NCBI GenBank assembly: GCA_903821395.1
Contig: CAIJLJ010000017.1
Coordinates: 1 to 44,946, forward strand
Reading direction: 5' to 3'
Source: an uncultured Solirubrobacterales bacterium
GTDB lineage: Bacteria > Actinomycetota > Thermoleophilia > Solirubrobacterales > Solirubrobacteraceae
Length of the DNA stretch: 44,946 nt
The notes beneath the pieces are model-generated. The model worked only from the letters and a program-made list of their open reading frames with translations, did no database searches and had not been told where the DNA came from. This document shows, one piece after another, positions 32,451 to 40,535 of this stretch; the first letter of the stretch is position 1, and the number at the start of each line of letters is the position of its first letter. The translations under genes were made by a program, and so were the position numbers.

Positions 32451-32939
32451 TCAGGCCGGCTGGACGATCATCAAGAAGAGCGCAATCAAGACCAAAACGT
32501 TGGAAATCACGCCGACAATGTTTAGCTTTCGGTAGGCCTTCTCGTATTCGACTGAGAAGGTCATCGTCCCGCCACCGCCGTGAGCTGCAAGCTCCTTCGT
32601 TGCCATTGCGCTGAGCTTCTTCTCGGTCGGCATCGCGAGGCCGTGGCTAATGCCGACCAGGACAATCAAAATGAGTAGCGAGCTAGAAACCCAGCTGGCC
32701 GACCAAAGGCCACCATCGGTTGCCAGGTAGGCGCCAGCAAGGAAGAGGATCACGTAGGCGCCGGTGATCAGTGTTCGCCCCGCGTGAACCATCGCGTTGT
32801 AGAGGCCGGGTAGCGCCTCGGGATTGGCGTTCGTTACGCGGGCGAGAATGATTGGGTAAATGAACGGTGCGCCAAAAGCGATCACGACCGCGGCAACGTG
32901 AATCCAGAGGACGAAGTCGTAAAGGCGCATCGCGATCAT
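32451..32939 (-). CDS. DUF2269-like integral membrane protein
   Basis: A 162-residue protein with four hydrophobic segments (about 7-30, 56-75, 83-101 and 136-160). The first carries WIHVAAVVIAFGAPF, a His-containing pattern common in DUF2269 and related small membrane proteins. A charged loop with an Ala/Gly-rich stretch (about 105-133) precedes the last segment. Function is unknown. The ATG at 32939 is favoured over the one nine bases later because a TAGGCT box ends 7 bases before it. It follows the mutase gene by 23 bases on the same strand. Confidence 0.75.
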   Translation of the reverse strand: MIAMRLYDFVLWIHVAAVVIAFGAPFIYPIILARVTNANPEALPGLYNAMVHAGRTLITGAYVILFLAGAYLATDGGLWSASWVSSSLLILIVLVGISHGLAMPTEKKLSAMATKELAAHGGGGTMTFSVEYEKAYRKLNIVGVISNVLVLIALFLMIVQPA

Positions 32940-32946
32940 CGTTCTC

Positions 32947-32952
32947 AGCCTA
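32947..32952 (-). promoter_or_regulatory. TAGGCT -10 box of the DUF2269-like gene
   Basis: TAGGCT ends 7 bases before the ATG at 32939. Confidence 0.5.
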
Positions 32953-32962
32953 GAGGGTGTGG

Positions 32963-34582
32963 TTAGAAGCCTGGCTTGTAGCCGCCAAAGACATCCTTCA
33001 TCGCGCCGCAGACTTCACCCATCGAGCAGCGGTCCTTCAACGCCGCGCGGATCGCCGGGAGCAGATTGGCTTCGCCGCGGGCAACGTCGCGCAGCTCCTC
33101 GAGCCTGGTGGCGACAAGCTCTTGGTCGCGATCCTGCTTGAAGGCGGCGAGCCGGTCCAGCTGCTCGCGCTCCGATTCTGGATCCACACGCAGCAGGCCG
33201 GGGACTTCGATCTGCTCTTCGATGTATTCGTTTACGCCGACGACGATGTCCTGCTTGGTGCGGTAGCGCTCTTGGTAGCCCCATGCAGACTCATCGATCT
33301 CTGCCGTTATGAACTCGATTGCGTTGACCGCGCCACCGAGCTCATCGACCTTGGCGATCAGCTCAGTCGAGCGGCTTTCTATCTCGGCCGTCAATGATTC
33401 GACGTAGTAGGAGCCGGCGAAGGGATCAACCGTGTCGGCCGCGCCTGACTCGGCGGCGATGATCTGCTGTGTGCGCAACGCCGTCTTCGCGGCCTGTTCG
33501 CTCGGTAGCGCCAGCGCCTCGTCAAAGCCATTCGTGTGCAGCGACTGCGTGCCGCCACAGACCGCCGCGAAGCCCTGCAGCGCAACGCGGACAATGTTGT
33601 TCTCCGGCTGCTGCGCGGTCAGCGTTACGCCGCCGGTCTGGGTGTGGAAGCGCAGCATCATCGCCTTCGGGTTGGTCGCGCCAAAGCGCTCCTTCATGAT
33701 CTGCGCCCACATCATCCGCGCAGCGCGGAACTTTGCGACCTCTTGGAAGACGTTGTTGTGACCGTTGAAGAAGAATGCCAGCCGCGGCGCAAAGTCGTTG
33801 ACGTCGAGGCCACGGTCGATCGCCGCCTGCACGTAGGCGATGCCGGTCGAGAGCGTGAATGCGACCTCCTGTACTGCCGAGCAGCCCTTCTCGCGGAAGT
33901 GGTAGCCGGAGATAGAGATCGTGTTCCACTTCGGAATGTTTTCGGCGCAGTAGGAGAAGACGTCTGTCGTCAGCCGCATCGATGCGTCAGGCGGGTAGAT
34001 GTAGTTGCCGCGCGCTATGTACTCCTTGAGGATGTCGTTCTGAACCGTTCCGCGTAGCTGGTCGCTCGGCACGCCCTGCTCCTCGGCGACTAGGTCGTAG
34101 AGCATCAGCAGCACCGAGGCCGGAGCGTTGATCGTCATCGATGTTGAAACTTGATCGAGCGGGATTTGATCGAACGCTGTGCGCATGTCGTCGATCGTGT
34201 CGATCGCTACGCCGGTGCGGCCAACTTCGCCTTCGCAGAGAGAATTGTCTGAGTCGAGTCCGAGCTGAGTTGGGAGATCGAAGGCCATCGAGAGTCCGGT
34301 ACCACCACGCGAGAGCAGGTAGCGGTAGCGCTCGTTCGATTCCTTCGCACTGGCGTACCCGGCGTACTGACGCATCGTCCACTGCTGCGAGCGGTACATC
34401 TGCTCGTGCACGCCGCGCGTGTACGGGAAGTCTCCGGGGACTCCAAGCTCAAGGTTGTCTGGAACGTCAGCCTCGCTGTAGAGGGCGTCGATCTCGATCC
34501 CTGAATCGGTAAAGCGGCGCGGGTCGTCGGGGCCGACAATCGGCGCAATCGTGAGGCGCTCGTCTTGCTCTGAAGAAGCCAT
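32963..34582 (-). CDS. Methylmalonyl-CoA mutase large subunit (split type)
   Basis: The catalytic TIM-barrel subunit (539 residues) of a B12-dependent acyl-CoA mutase that converts methylmalonyl-CoA to succinyl-CoA. Visible are TMRQYAGYASAKESN, YIYPPDASMR and ISISGYHFREKG, with catalytic His228. Tyr73 and Arg191 fall exactly where Tyr89 and Arg207 of the Propionibacterium enzyme bind the carboxylate (same spacing to each other and to the His), whereas isobutyryl-CoA mutases have Phe and Gln. The protein stops after the barrel and has no B12-binding DxHxxG domain, so a separate small subunit is needed; none is in this window. The frame is open further upstream, but family start, gene overlap and a TACGGT box all favour the ATG at 34582. 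Confidence 0.93.
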   Translation of the reverse strand: MASSEQDERLTIAPIVGPDDPRRFTDSGIEIDALYSEADVPDNLELGVPGDFPYTRGVHEQMYRSQQWTMRQYAGYASAKESNERYRYLLSRGGTGLSMAFDLPTQLGLDSDNSLCEGEVGRTGVAIDTIDDMRTAFDQIPLDQVSTSMTINAPASVLLMLYDLVAEEQGVPSDQLRGTVQNDILKEYIARGNYIYPPDASMRLTTDVFSYCAENIPKWNTISISGYHFREKGCSAVQEVAFTLSTGIAYVQAAIDRGLDVNDFAPRLAFFFNGHNNVFQEVAKFRAARMMWAQIMKERFGATNPKAMMLRFHTQTGGVTLTAQQPENNIVRVALQGFAAVCGGTQSLHTNGFDEALALPSEQAAKTALRTQQIIAAESGAADTVDPFAGSYYVESLTAEIESRSTELIAKVDELGGAVNAIEFITAEIDESAWGYQERYRTKQDIVVGVNEYIEEQIEVPGLLRVDPESEREQLDRLAAFKQDRDQELVATRLEELRDVARGEANLLPAIRAALKDRCSMGEVCGAMKDVFGGYKPGF

Positions 34583-34588
34583 TGGGGA

Positions 34589-34594
34589 ACCGTA
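34589..34594 (-). promoter_or_regulatory. TACGGT -10 box of the mutase gene
   Basis: TACGGT ends 6 bases before the ATG at 34582 and supports that start. Confidence 0.4.
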
Positions 34595-34622
34595 CCGCCG
34601 GATCGAAAAAGAGGTTGTGCCG

Positions 34623-34628
34623 TAGGCT
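34623..34628 (+). promoter_or_regulatory. TAGGCT -10 box of the MoaD-MoaE gene
   Basis: TAGGCT ends 7 bases before the GTG at 34636, supporting that start over the open frame further upstream. Confidence 0.5.
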
Positions 34629-34635
34629 GCGCGCT

Positions 34636-35286
34636 GTGGAGGTTTCGATCCGACTATTTGCAGGCTTGCGCGAGCTAGCGGGCAGCGATTCGCTGCAGAT
34701 TGAGCTGGCCGATGGAGCCAGCGTCGCCGACGCACTCGCTGCGCTAAGCGGGCAGATCGATGCCAGCGGCTGCTTGCTGGCGGTCAATCGCGAGTACGCC
34801 GACGATGACGTCGTGCTCGCCGCCGGTGATGAGTTGGCTTTGATCCCGCCGGTCTCCGGCGGTGCGGCGCAGGCACACGTTGCGCTGAGCGATTCGCCGC
34901 TCTCGCTCGATTCGCTGCTGGAGCGGGTGCGCGACCCGCGCGCAGGCGCAGTCGTCAGCTTCTCTGGAGTTACGCGAGAAGTCGATTCGCTCGACTATGA
35001 GGTTTACGCCGAGATGGCTTTGGAGCAGATGGCGCGGATCGTCGATGCGGCGATTGAGCGCCACGGACTTTGTGCCGCGGCCGCCGAGCACCGCGTCGGC
35101 TCGGTACCGCTCGGCGAGGCGAGCGTGATCGTCGCCGCCAGCGCTGCGCACCGCGCTGAGGCGTTTGCCGGGGCACGCGAAATCATCGACGAAATAAAGG
35201 GTTGCGCGCCGATCTGGAAGGTCGAAGTTGACGGCCAGGAACGACGCCGCGTCGAAGGGGCGAAACCGTCGCGCACGCAGGATTAG
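34636..35286 (+). CDS. MoaD-MoaE fusion (molybdopterin synthase, MoaX-like)
   Basis: A 216-residue fusion of both molybdopterin synthase subunits, which add sulfur to precursor Z in molybdenum cofactor synthesis. Residues 1-76 form the ubiquitin-like MoaD part (VSIRLFAGLRELAG, then ALIPPVSGG ending at Gly75-Gly76). Residues about 80-205 form MoaE, with AGAVVSFSGVTRE and the active-site Lys in GCAPIWKVEVDG. Separate MoaD must end in the Gly-Gly to be thiocarboxylated, so the internal position implies cleavage after Gly76, as known for MoaX of Mycobacterium tuberculosis. The start is GTG. It diverges from the mutase gene over 53 bases. No other molybdopterin gene is nearby. Confidence 0.9.
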   Translation: MEVSIRLFAGLRELAGSDSLQIELADGASVADALAALSGQIDASGCLLAVNREYADDDVVLAAGDELALIPPVSGGAAQAHVALSDSPLSLDSLLERVRDPRAGAVVSFSGVTREVDSLDYEVYAEMALEQMARIVDAAIERHGLCAAAAEHRVGSVPLGEASVIVAASAAHRAEAFAGAREIIDEIKGCAPIWKVEVDGQERRRVEGAKPSRTQD

Positions 35287-35339
35287 ACGGCTGCAGCTGA
35301 TTCGCACGAAACTGCCCGCCGAAGGTATCCTCAACTCCG

Positions 35340-35345
35340 TACTCT
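35340..35345 (+). promoter_or_regulatory. TACTCT -10 box of the UDP-xylose synthase gene
   Basis: TACTCT ends 6 bases before the ATG at 35352. A TATCCT sequence lies a little upstream (from 35326) as an alternative. Confidence 0.4.
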
Positions 35346-35351
35346 TGGCCG

Positions 35352-36299
35352 ATGGCCACATCTTTAGTTACCGGCGGAGCAGGCTTTCTCGGTTCGCATC
35401 TTTGCGACGAACTGTTGCGCCGTGGCGATCGCGTTATCTGCGTCGACAACCTTGAGACCGGCTCGCTGCACAACATCGAGCACATTCGCGCCGACGAGTT
35501 CACCTTCGTCAACTGCGACATCACCGAGCCGTACTTCATCGAGGAGCCGATCGATTCGGTCTACCACCTCGCATCGCCGGCCTCGCCGATCGACTACCTG
35601 CGACTGCCGCTGCAGACGCTGAAGGTTGGCTCGCACGGAACGCACCACACCTTAGGGCTTGCGAAGGAGCACCGCGCCCGCTTCTTGCTCGCTTCCACGA
35701 GTGAGGTTTACGGCGACCCACAGGTTCACCCTCAGGCCGAGGACTACTGGGGCCACGTGAACCCGATCGGCCCGCGCGGCGTTTATGACGAAGCGAAGCG
35801 CTACGCCGAAGCTCTAACGATGGCCTACCACCGCCAGCAGGGCGTCGATACGGCAATCGTGCGGATCTTCAATACCTATGGCCCGAGGATGCGCGCCCAC
35901 GACGGCCGCGCGATCCCAACCTTTCTGCGCCAAGGCCTCGCCGACCGGCCGATCACTGTCTATGGCGACGGGTCGCAGACGCGTTCATTCTGCTTCGTCG
36001 CCGACTTGATCCGCGGGCTTATTGCGCTCAGCGAATCGGGCGAGCACCAGCCGGTCAACATCGGCAACCCGGATGAGTTCACTCTGCTCGAGCTGGCACA
36101 GATCGTGATCGAAGTTTCAGGTTCGCGCTCGGAGATCATTTACGAGGCGCTACCTACCGATGACCCAAAGCAGCGCAAGCCCGACATCACGCGCGCGCAG
36201 GAACTTCTGCAGTGGGAGCCGAAGGTTGGACTGCGTGAAGGACTCGTGCAGACGATTGAAGAGTCCGGTGCAGAAGCGTTGCTCGGGTTGCCGAACTGA
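35352..36299 (+). CDS. UDP-glucuronate decarboxylase (UDP-xylose synthase)-like
   Basis: An extended SDR sugar-nucleotide enzyme of 315 residues. NAD-binding GGAGFLG (8-14), Ser115/Thr116 (ASTSEVYG), Tyr145 and Lys149 (YDEAKR) form the active site. [20 protein letters not shown] and NTYGPRM are typical of UXS enzymes, which make UDP-xylose from UDP-glucuronate; dTDP-glucose dehydratases share the fold but not this block. No signal or membrane segment is visible. It opens the polysaccharide locus and is followed after 49 bases by the initiating sugar transferase. Confidence 0.9.
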   Translation: MATSLVTGGAGFLGSHLCDELLRRGDRVICVDNLETGSLHNIEHIRADEFTFVNCDITEPYFIEEPIDSVYHLASPASPIDYLRLPLQTLKVGSHGTHHTLGLAKEHRARFLLASTSEVYGDPQVHPQAEDYWGHVNPIGPRGVYDEAKRYAEALTMAYHRQQGVDTAIVRIFNTYGPRMRAHDGRAIPTFLRQGLADRPITVYGDGSQTRSFCFVADLIRGLIALSESGEHQPVNIGNPDEFTLLELAQIVIEVSGSRSEIIYEALPTDDPKQRKPDITRAQELLQWEPKVGLREGLVQTIEESGAEALLGLPN

Positions 36300-36348
36300 C
36301 CTGTAAACGTCACTTTGGTTGCTTTCGGGTGTTGTTACTCATACAGCT

Positions 36349-37830
36349 ATGACCGATAAACCCCGCCGACCGAAGAGTGCGCCGCGCGATTCGATCGCGG
36401 TAAAGCCCGAACTGGAGGTTGTGGCTGAAGTCCACGATCACCGCCGGCGCCGCACGCCACTCTCGTTCATCCTGACAATGGATGTACTCCGCACGATCGC
36501 GCGCGTCGTCTCGCTCGCCGTCGTTGACATCTTCGGCATCTACCTAGCGATCCTCGTAGCGCTCGAGAGCAAGTCGCTCCTCTTCAACGGGGTTGACTTC
36601 TCGGCCAACGTCACCGAGGCCTACCACTACGGCGTTTTCGCCGCGTTGCTGACGCTGCTGCTCTTTGCCCGCGCCGGTCTCTACAGCGACCGCGGCGCCC
36701 GGCCAGGGCTTGGTGCGATCGTGTCGGCGCTCTTCTCGGTCACGCTCGTCGCCCTGATCTACTCGCTGATCGTCGGCCGCGACTTCTCCAGCTACTACAT
36801 CTTCTGGGGCACGCTGATCTTCGCGATCGTGATTGTTGGTTCGTTGCGCGCGCTTTATGACCGCGTAAGCGGCCGCGTTCTGCGGGCCGCAGGTTACCGC
36901 CGCAGTGCCTTGCTGGTCGGGATTGGCTCGCACGCCGAAGCGGTCGGCTCAGCGCTCGCGGCAAGCCGTTCTAATCCTGTCGAGGTGGTCGGCGTTGTCG
37001 GCCCTGCTGAGCTAGATGAGGCCTTCGACCAGCAGCACTTCGACGAACTGGTGATCGCCGACCCTGGCTTCAGCGAGCAGCGAGTGCTCGAGATTGTTGA
37101 TCGCTGCCATGAACGCGGCGTTCGCGTTCGTGTTGCGCCGTCTACGAGCGAGCTGTTGGCGCGGCGCGCCGAGTTTGTTCCTGGCTCGGCGGTGCCGCTC
37201 TTTGAACTCCGCGCCCCGGTCTTTGACGGCGCTGAGTTCGCGATGAAGCGGTTCTTTGATCTGCTCGGCGCTGCTCTGGGCCTGGTCATCCTCAGCCCGC
37301 TGATGCTGTTGATCGCGTTCGCTGTCAAGGTCACTTCGAGTGGGCCCGTGTTGTTCCGTTCGCGCCGGCCTGGCATCGCAGGGGTTCCCTTTGCCTGTCT
37401 CAAGTTCCGCACGATGTATGAAGGCGCCGAGCTGCGCCAGCACGAGCTTGAGGATGCCAATGAGGCCGATGGTCCGCTCTTCAAGATTCGGCGTGATCCG
37501 AGGATTACGCCGGTCGGCCGCGTGCTACGCCGTTTCTCACTTGACGAGCTGCCGCAGCTTTGGAATGTGTTGCGCGGTGAGATGTCGATCGTCGGGCCGA
37601 GGCCGCTGCCGCAACGTGACTACGCGCGGCTCGAGGACTGGCACCATCGCCGCTATCTAGTGCTCCCAGGGATGACCGGGCTCTGGCAGGTTTCGGGTCG
37701 CTCGGAACTGAATTTCGATGACCTTGTAAATCTTGACTTCCTCTACATCGAGCGCTGGTCGCTTGCGCTTGACCTGAGCATCATCGTGCAGACGATCCCG
37801 GCCGTCGTGCGCCGTCGCGGCGCCTTCTAA
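36349..37830 (+). CDS. Polyprenyl-phosphate sugar-1-phosphate transferase (WbaP/WcaJ type)
   Basis: The initiating transferase of surface polysaccharide synthesis, 493 residues. After a hydrophilic start, four membrane segments (about 40-170) and a soluble Rossmann-like domain (about 180-290) lead to the catalytic bacterial sugar transferase domain (about 295-493). That domain opens with MKRFFDLLGAALGLV. Key strings are CLKFRTMYEGAE, RRFSLDELPQLWNVL, GEMSIVGPRPL and PGMTGLWQVSGRS. It loads a hexose-1-phosphate onto undecaprenyl phosphate. The ATG at 36349 is chosen over an in-frame TTG at 36319. The methyltransferase starts right after its stop codon. Confidence 0.94.
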   Translation: MTDKPRRPKSAPRDSIAVKPELEVVAEVHDHRRRRTPLSFILTMDVLRTIARVVSLAVVDIFGIYLAILVALESKSLLFNGVDFSANVTEAYHYGVFAALLTLLLFARAGLYSDRGARPGLGAIVSALFSVTLVALIYSLIVGRDFSSYYIFWGTLIFAIVIVGSLRALYDRVSGRVLRAAGYRRSALLVGIGSHAEAVGSALAASRSNPVEVVGVVGPAELDEAFDQQHFDELVIADPGFSEQRVLEIVDRCHERGVRVRVAPSTSELLARRAEFVPGSAVPLFELRAPVFDGAEFAMKRFFDLLGAALGLVILSPLMLLIAFAVKVTSSGPVLFRSRRPGIAGVPFACLKFRTMYEGAELRQHELEDANEADGPLFKIRRDPRITPVGRVLRRFSLDELPQLWNVLRGEMSIVGPRPLPQRDYARLEDWHHRRYLVLPGMTGLWQVSGRSELNFDDLVNLDFLYIERWSLALDLSIIVQTIPAVVRRRGAF

Positions 37831-38439
37831 GTGGCTGCTTGGCACGAAGAGGTCTGGGCCGCTGTGCCCCGTGACGCGGTGCCGGAGCGTTTTGCCGAGC
37901 GCCGTGAGCTATTGCTCGCAGATGTGATCCCAGGGCAGCGGGTTCTTGATCTGGGCTGCGGTGATGGAAGCTTTGCTGCCGCGCTGCTCGGGGCTGGCGC
38001 GAGCGTCGTTGGCGCTGATGTCTCCGCCGAGGCGCTTCGACGCGCGCGTGAGGCCGCTCCCGCTGCGGAGTTTGTGCAGAGCGATGAAGGCGCACCGCTT
38101 CCATTTGCCGACGGCTCATTTGAGCTCGTCTGGTGTGGCGAGACGCTTGAGCATGTTGTTGACGTATCTCAGCTGCTCGGCGAGGTCAGGCGGGTTCTAG
38201 CTGCAGGGGGGATGCTGCTGGCTACGACACCAAATCAAGCTCGGCTCGCTGTTGCTCTCGAGGCGCTAAACGGAAATCGGCTTGATCGACGGCTCGATCC
38301 ACGCTCCGATCACCTTCGTTTCTTTACAGCGAGGACGTTGCGCAGTCTGCTCAGCGACGCCGGTTTCGCTCAGGTCAGCGTCACCGCGGTTGACGGCTTT
38401 CCGCTTGTCAGACGATCCTTGATTGCTCGCGCGCGTTAG
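37831..38439 (+). CDS. SAM-dependent methyltransferase, class I
   Basis: A 202-residue methyltransferase with motif I VLDLGCGDGSFAAAL, an acidic residue ending the next strand (GADVSAEAL), and motif IV in PFADGSFELVWCGETLEHV. It belongs to the UbiE/COQ5-like group. The GTG start follows the WbaP-type stop codon with no gap, so translation is coupled, and context suggests methylation of a glycan or sugar intermediate; that is inference. Its stop is 2 bases from that of the convergent ligase gene. Confidence 0.9.
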   Translation: MAAWHEEVWAAVPRDAVPERFAERRELLLADVIPGQRVLDLGCGDGSFAAALLGAGASVVGADVSAEALRRAREAAPAAEFVQSDEGAPLPFADGSFELVWCGETLEHVVDVSQLLGEVRRVLAAGGMLLATTPNQARLAVALEALNGNRLDRRLDPRSDHLRFFTARTLRSLLSDAGFAQVSVTAVDGFPLVRRSLIARAR

Positions 38440-38441
38440 CG

Positions 38442-40358
38442 CTACTTCTTCCTCGGCCTAGTCTGCTCGCTGAGCTTGACCGCGCGGTAGGCCAGCAGGA
38501 ATGTCGCCCGAGCCTGCAGCGCTCGCGGATTCAGGTAGAGCGCGGCCTTGATGTCCCGTAGCGCTGCCGCCGGGTTGTGCTGCTGGTTTAGCTGGAACTG
38601 GGCCAGCGCGAGCCAGCCGTTCAGTAGCGCAGGGCGCCGCTGGACTGCGCTCTCGAGCGTCGCCGCTGCGGCCGGTAGCTCGCCAGCCGCGGTCTGCGCG
38701 CCCGCCAGTGTGTAGAGCGGCAGGTTTGAGAACGGGTTCGTTGACTCCGCCTCGCGCGCCAAGTTCTGCGCTTCAGCGTTCTTGCCGGCGGTAAGAGCGG
38801 TAAGTGCTGCGTTTGTTTCGCTGATCGACTGCTGCGGCAGCGTCACGGTCCAAGCGCCCGCTATCGCAATTGCCACTACAAGCGCGGCGGCGCCGGCGAG
38901 CCAAGGACGTCGGGCATTGCCGCGAAGCCTGTCGGCGAAGCTGCCAGCCAGCAGCAGCGGCTCAGCGAGCGGTCCGCGTGCAGCCAGCCAGCCCGCGCAG
39001 ACAAGTGCGGGCACAGCGGTGCCAGGGATGAGCCAAGTCCAATCGATTAGCGAGCTCACGCCGAACACGATCACAGTCGATGTCAGCGCCACCATCCCAC
39101 AGCGCTCACTGTTCCAGATTTTCCGCTCGCTGCCGCGCCATTGCCCTGTCGCACGCCATGTCCCCGCGAGCCAGGCGGCCAGTAGCGCCAGGACCGTGGC
39201 TAATCCGACTAGGCCGAGATCGGCGGCGGTTTGGACAAGGAAGCCGTGTGCCTGCAGAACGTCAAGGTTGTCGTTGCGGACAATCAGGCGAGCCGCCGTG
39301 TAGCCGCCGGCTCCAACGCCCACGATTGGCCTGCCTTTGAAGATCGTGATTGCGTCGCGCCAGTAGCGCGGCCGGGCATTGCCGATCGCGGTCAGGCGTG
39401 CCGGATCGTTGCGCGGTTGCTTAGCGTTCGGGTCGGTCAGGCTTTTCCAGCCGCTCGAGATGCTGCCGCTAAAGCCCTTCTCCGAGGTCGCCAAAACCGC
39501 TGCCAGCGCGATCGGCGCCAGCGCCAAGGCAATCAGCAGCACCGCGCCCCAAGCGTCTGTTGTCCTCTCGGGCCAGGGGCGCCGCTCGCGCAGCCATGTT
39601 GCAAGTACTCCGACGACCAGCAGAATCACGATCAAGGCGATCAGCCCTACGCCAAGCTCGGTGCCAGCGTCGCTGCGCAGTCCCAGCTCAACGCGATCGG
39701 CGCTGAGGCCGCTCTGACCAAAGGCCCAGACTCCAAGTAACCCGCCAAAGCCGACGCCAGCGATTAGAACCACCGCTGAGCGCAGCCGTAGCGGAACAAA
39801 AATTAACCAGAACGCAAGCCCAAGAACGGCCGCGAGCACTGAGCCTCTCGAGTAGGCGATCATCAAGGTGACGACCAGAACCCCGGCGAGCGGGTAGGCG
39901 AGTACAGCGGTGCCCGCGTGCCCTTCGCGCCGCGCGCCCAGCCAGACCGTGGCTGGCAGCCCGAGCGCTGCGGTCAGGCCGATCGCGTTCCAGTAACCGA
40001 ACGGTTCACGCAAGCGGCCATATGTTTCACGCGATGCAAGTGCCGCAGGGAAGATTTTTGTTAGCAGCGCGTAGAGGCTGATAGCTGCGCAGGCAAGGAG
40101 CAACCCGGCTAGCAACGCGCGCCACTGATCGGGCGCCAATCTGACCAGCGCAGCACCTATTACAAAGGCGGCAAGCAGCGCGAGCGTGCGGTTTGTTTCG
40201 ACCCACGCAACCGACGGGTCGATCGCCCAGATGATTGATGCACCGGTAATAAAAACGAGCAGTGTGAAGAAGCCGATCGCCGACAGGCCCCACGGTTTGC
40301 GGCTAGTTGCCCCGGCAAGAATTGCGAGCGCACCGAGTACCCCGGCGAGCGCGATCAA
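38442..40358 (-). CDS. O-antigen ligase/polymerase-like protein with C-terminal TPR domain
   Basis: At least 638 residues from the TTG at 40358. About ten or more membrane segments span residues 1-485; the large loop before about 340 holds the Wzy/WaaL-type motif VGVGAGGYTAARL, and GYWNAIG and AYSRGS lie earlier. The C-terminal part (about 505-638) consists of TPR-like helices (LAREAESTNPFSNLPLYTLA, ALLNGWLALAQFQL). It would polymerise or ligate the lipid-linked glycan at the membrane. The TTG start is doubtful because the same frame continues upstream with a coherent membrane segment; see the entry for 40359-40535. Confidence 0.85.
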   Translation of the reverse strand: MIALAGVLGALAILAGATSRKPWGLSAIGFFTLLVFITGASIIWAIDPSVAWVETNRTLALLAAFVIGAALVRLAPDQWRALLAGLLLACAAISLYALLTKIFPAALASRETYGRLREPFGYWNAIGLTAALGLPATVWLGARREGHAGTAVLAYPLAGVLVVTLMIAYSRGSVLAAVLGLAFWLIFVPLRLRSAVVLIAGVGFGGLLGVWAFGQSGLSADRVELGLRSDAGTELGVGLIALIVILLVVGVLATWLRERRPWPERTTDAWGAVLLIALALAPIALAAVLATSEKGFSGSISSGWKSLTDPNAKQPRNDPARLTAIGNARPRYWRDAITIFKGRPIVGVGAGGYTAARLIVRNDNLDVLQAHGFLVQTAADLGLVGLATVLALLAAWLAGTWRATGQWRGSERKIWNSERCGMVALTSTVIVFGVSSLIDWTWLIPGTAVPALVCAGWLAARGPLAEPLLLAGSFADRLRGNARRPWLAGAAALVVAIAIAGAWTVTLPQQSISETNAALTALTAGKNAEAQNLAREAESTNPFSNLPLYTLAGAQTAAGELPAAAATLESAVQRRPALLNGWLALAQFQLNQQHNPAAALRDIKAALYLNPRALQARATFLLAYRAVKLSEQTRPRKK

Positions 40359-40535
40359 GAGGACTTCGATGTGGGTTAGCGTTGCGAGCTGCAGTCCCCC
40401 GCTGGCGTGGAAGCTGACGGCGCAGAAAAGGATCGCGAAGGCTAGCGCGAGCAGCGCACTGGCAAGCGGCCCCCTGCGGCGCGTGGCGCCGCCACCAAGC
40501 TCGGGGGCGAGCGGGTTAGCGGCTGCGGTAGTAAT
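40359..40535 (-). other. Probable N-terminal extension of the ligase gene, with ATT start
   Basis: The ligase frame stays open for 59 codons beyond the TTG and encodes a polar start (TTAAANPLAPELGGG), basic TRRR, and a full hydrophobic segment (ALLALAFAILFCAV), as expected for the first membrane helix. Between the in-frame stop at 40551-40553 and this helix there is no ATG, GTG or TTG; the only near-start codon is ATT at 40533-40535, preceded by GGAT. The start overlaps the end of the upstream gene by 20 bases. Confidence 0.45.

Noticed and set aside
34583-34735. N-terminal extension of the mutase large subunit
   Set aside because: The extra 51 residues are Arg-rich, unlike the family, and overlap the MoaD-MoaE gene; a promoter box ends 6 bases before 34582.
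38437-38444. Palindrome TAGCGCTA as an operator
   Set aside because: It is formed by two convergent stop codons with a CG between them and is better explained by that.
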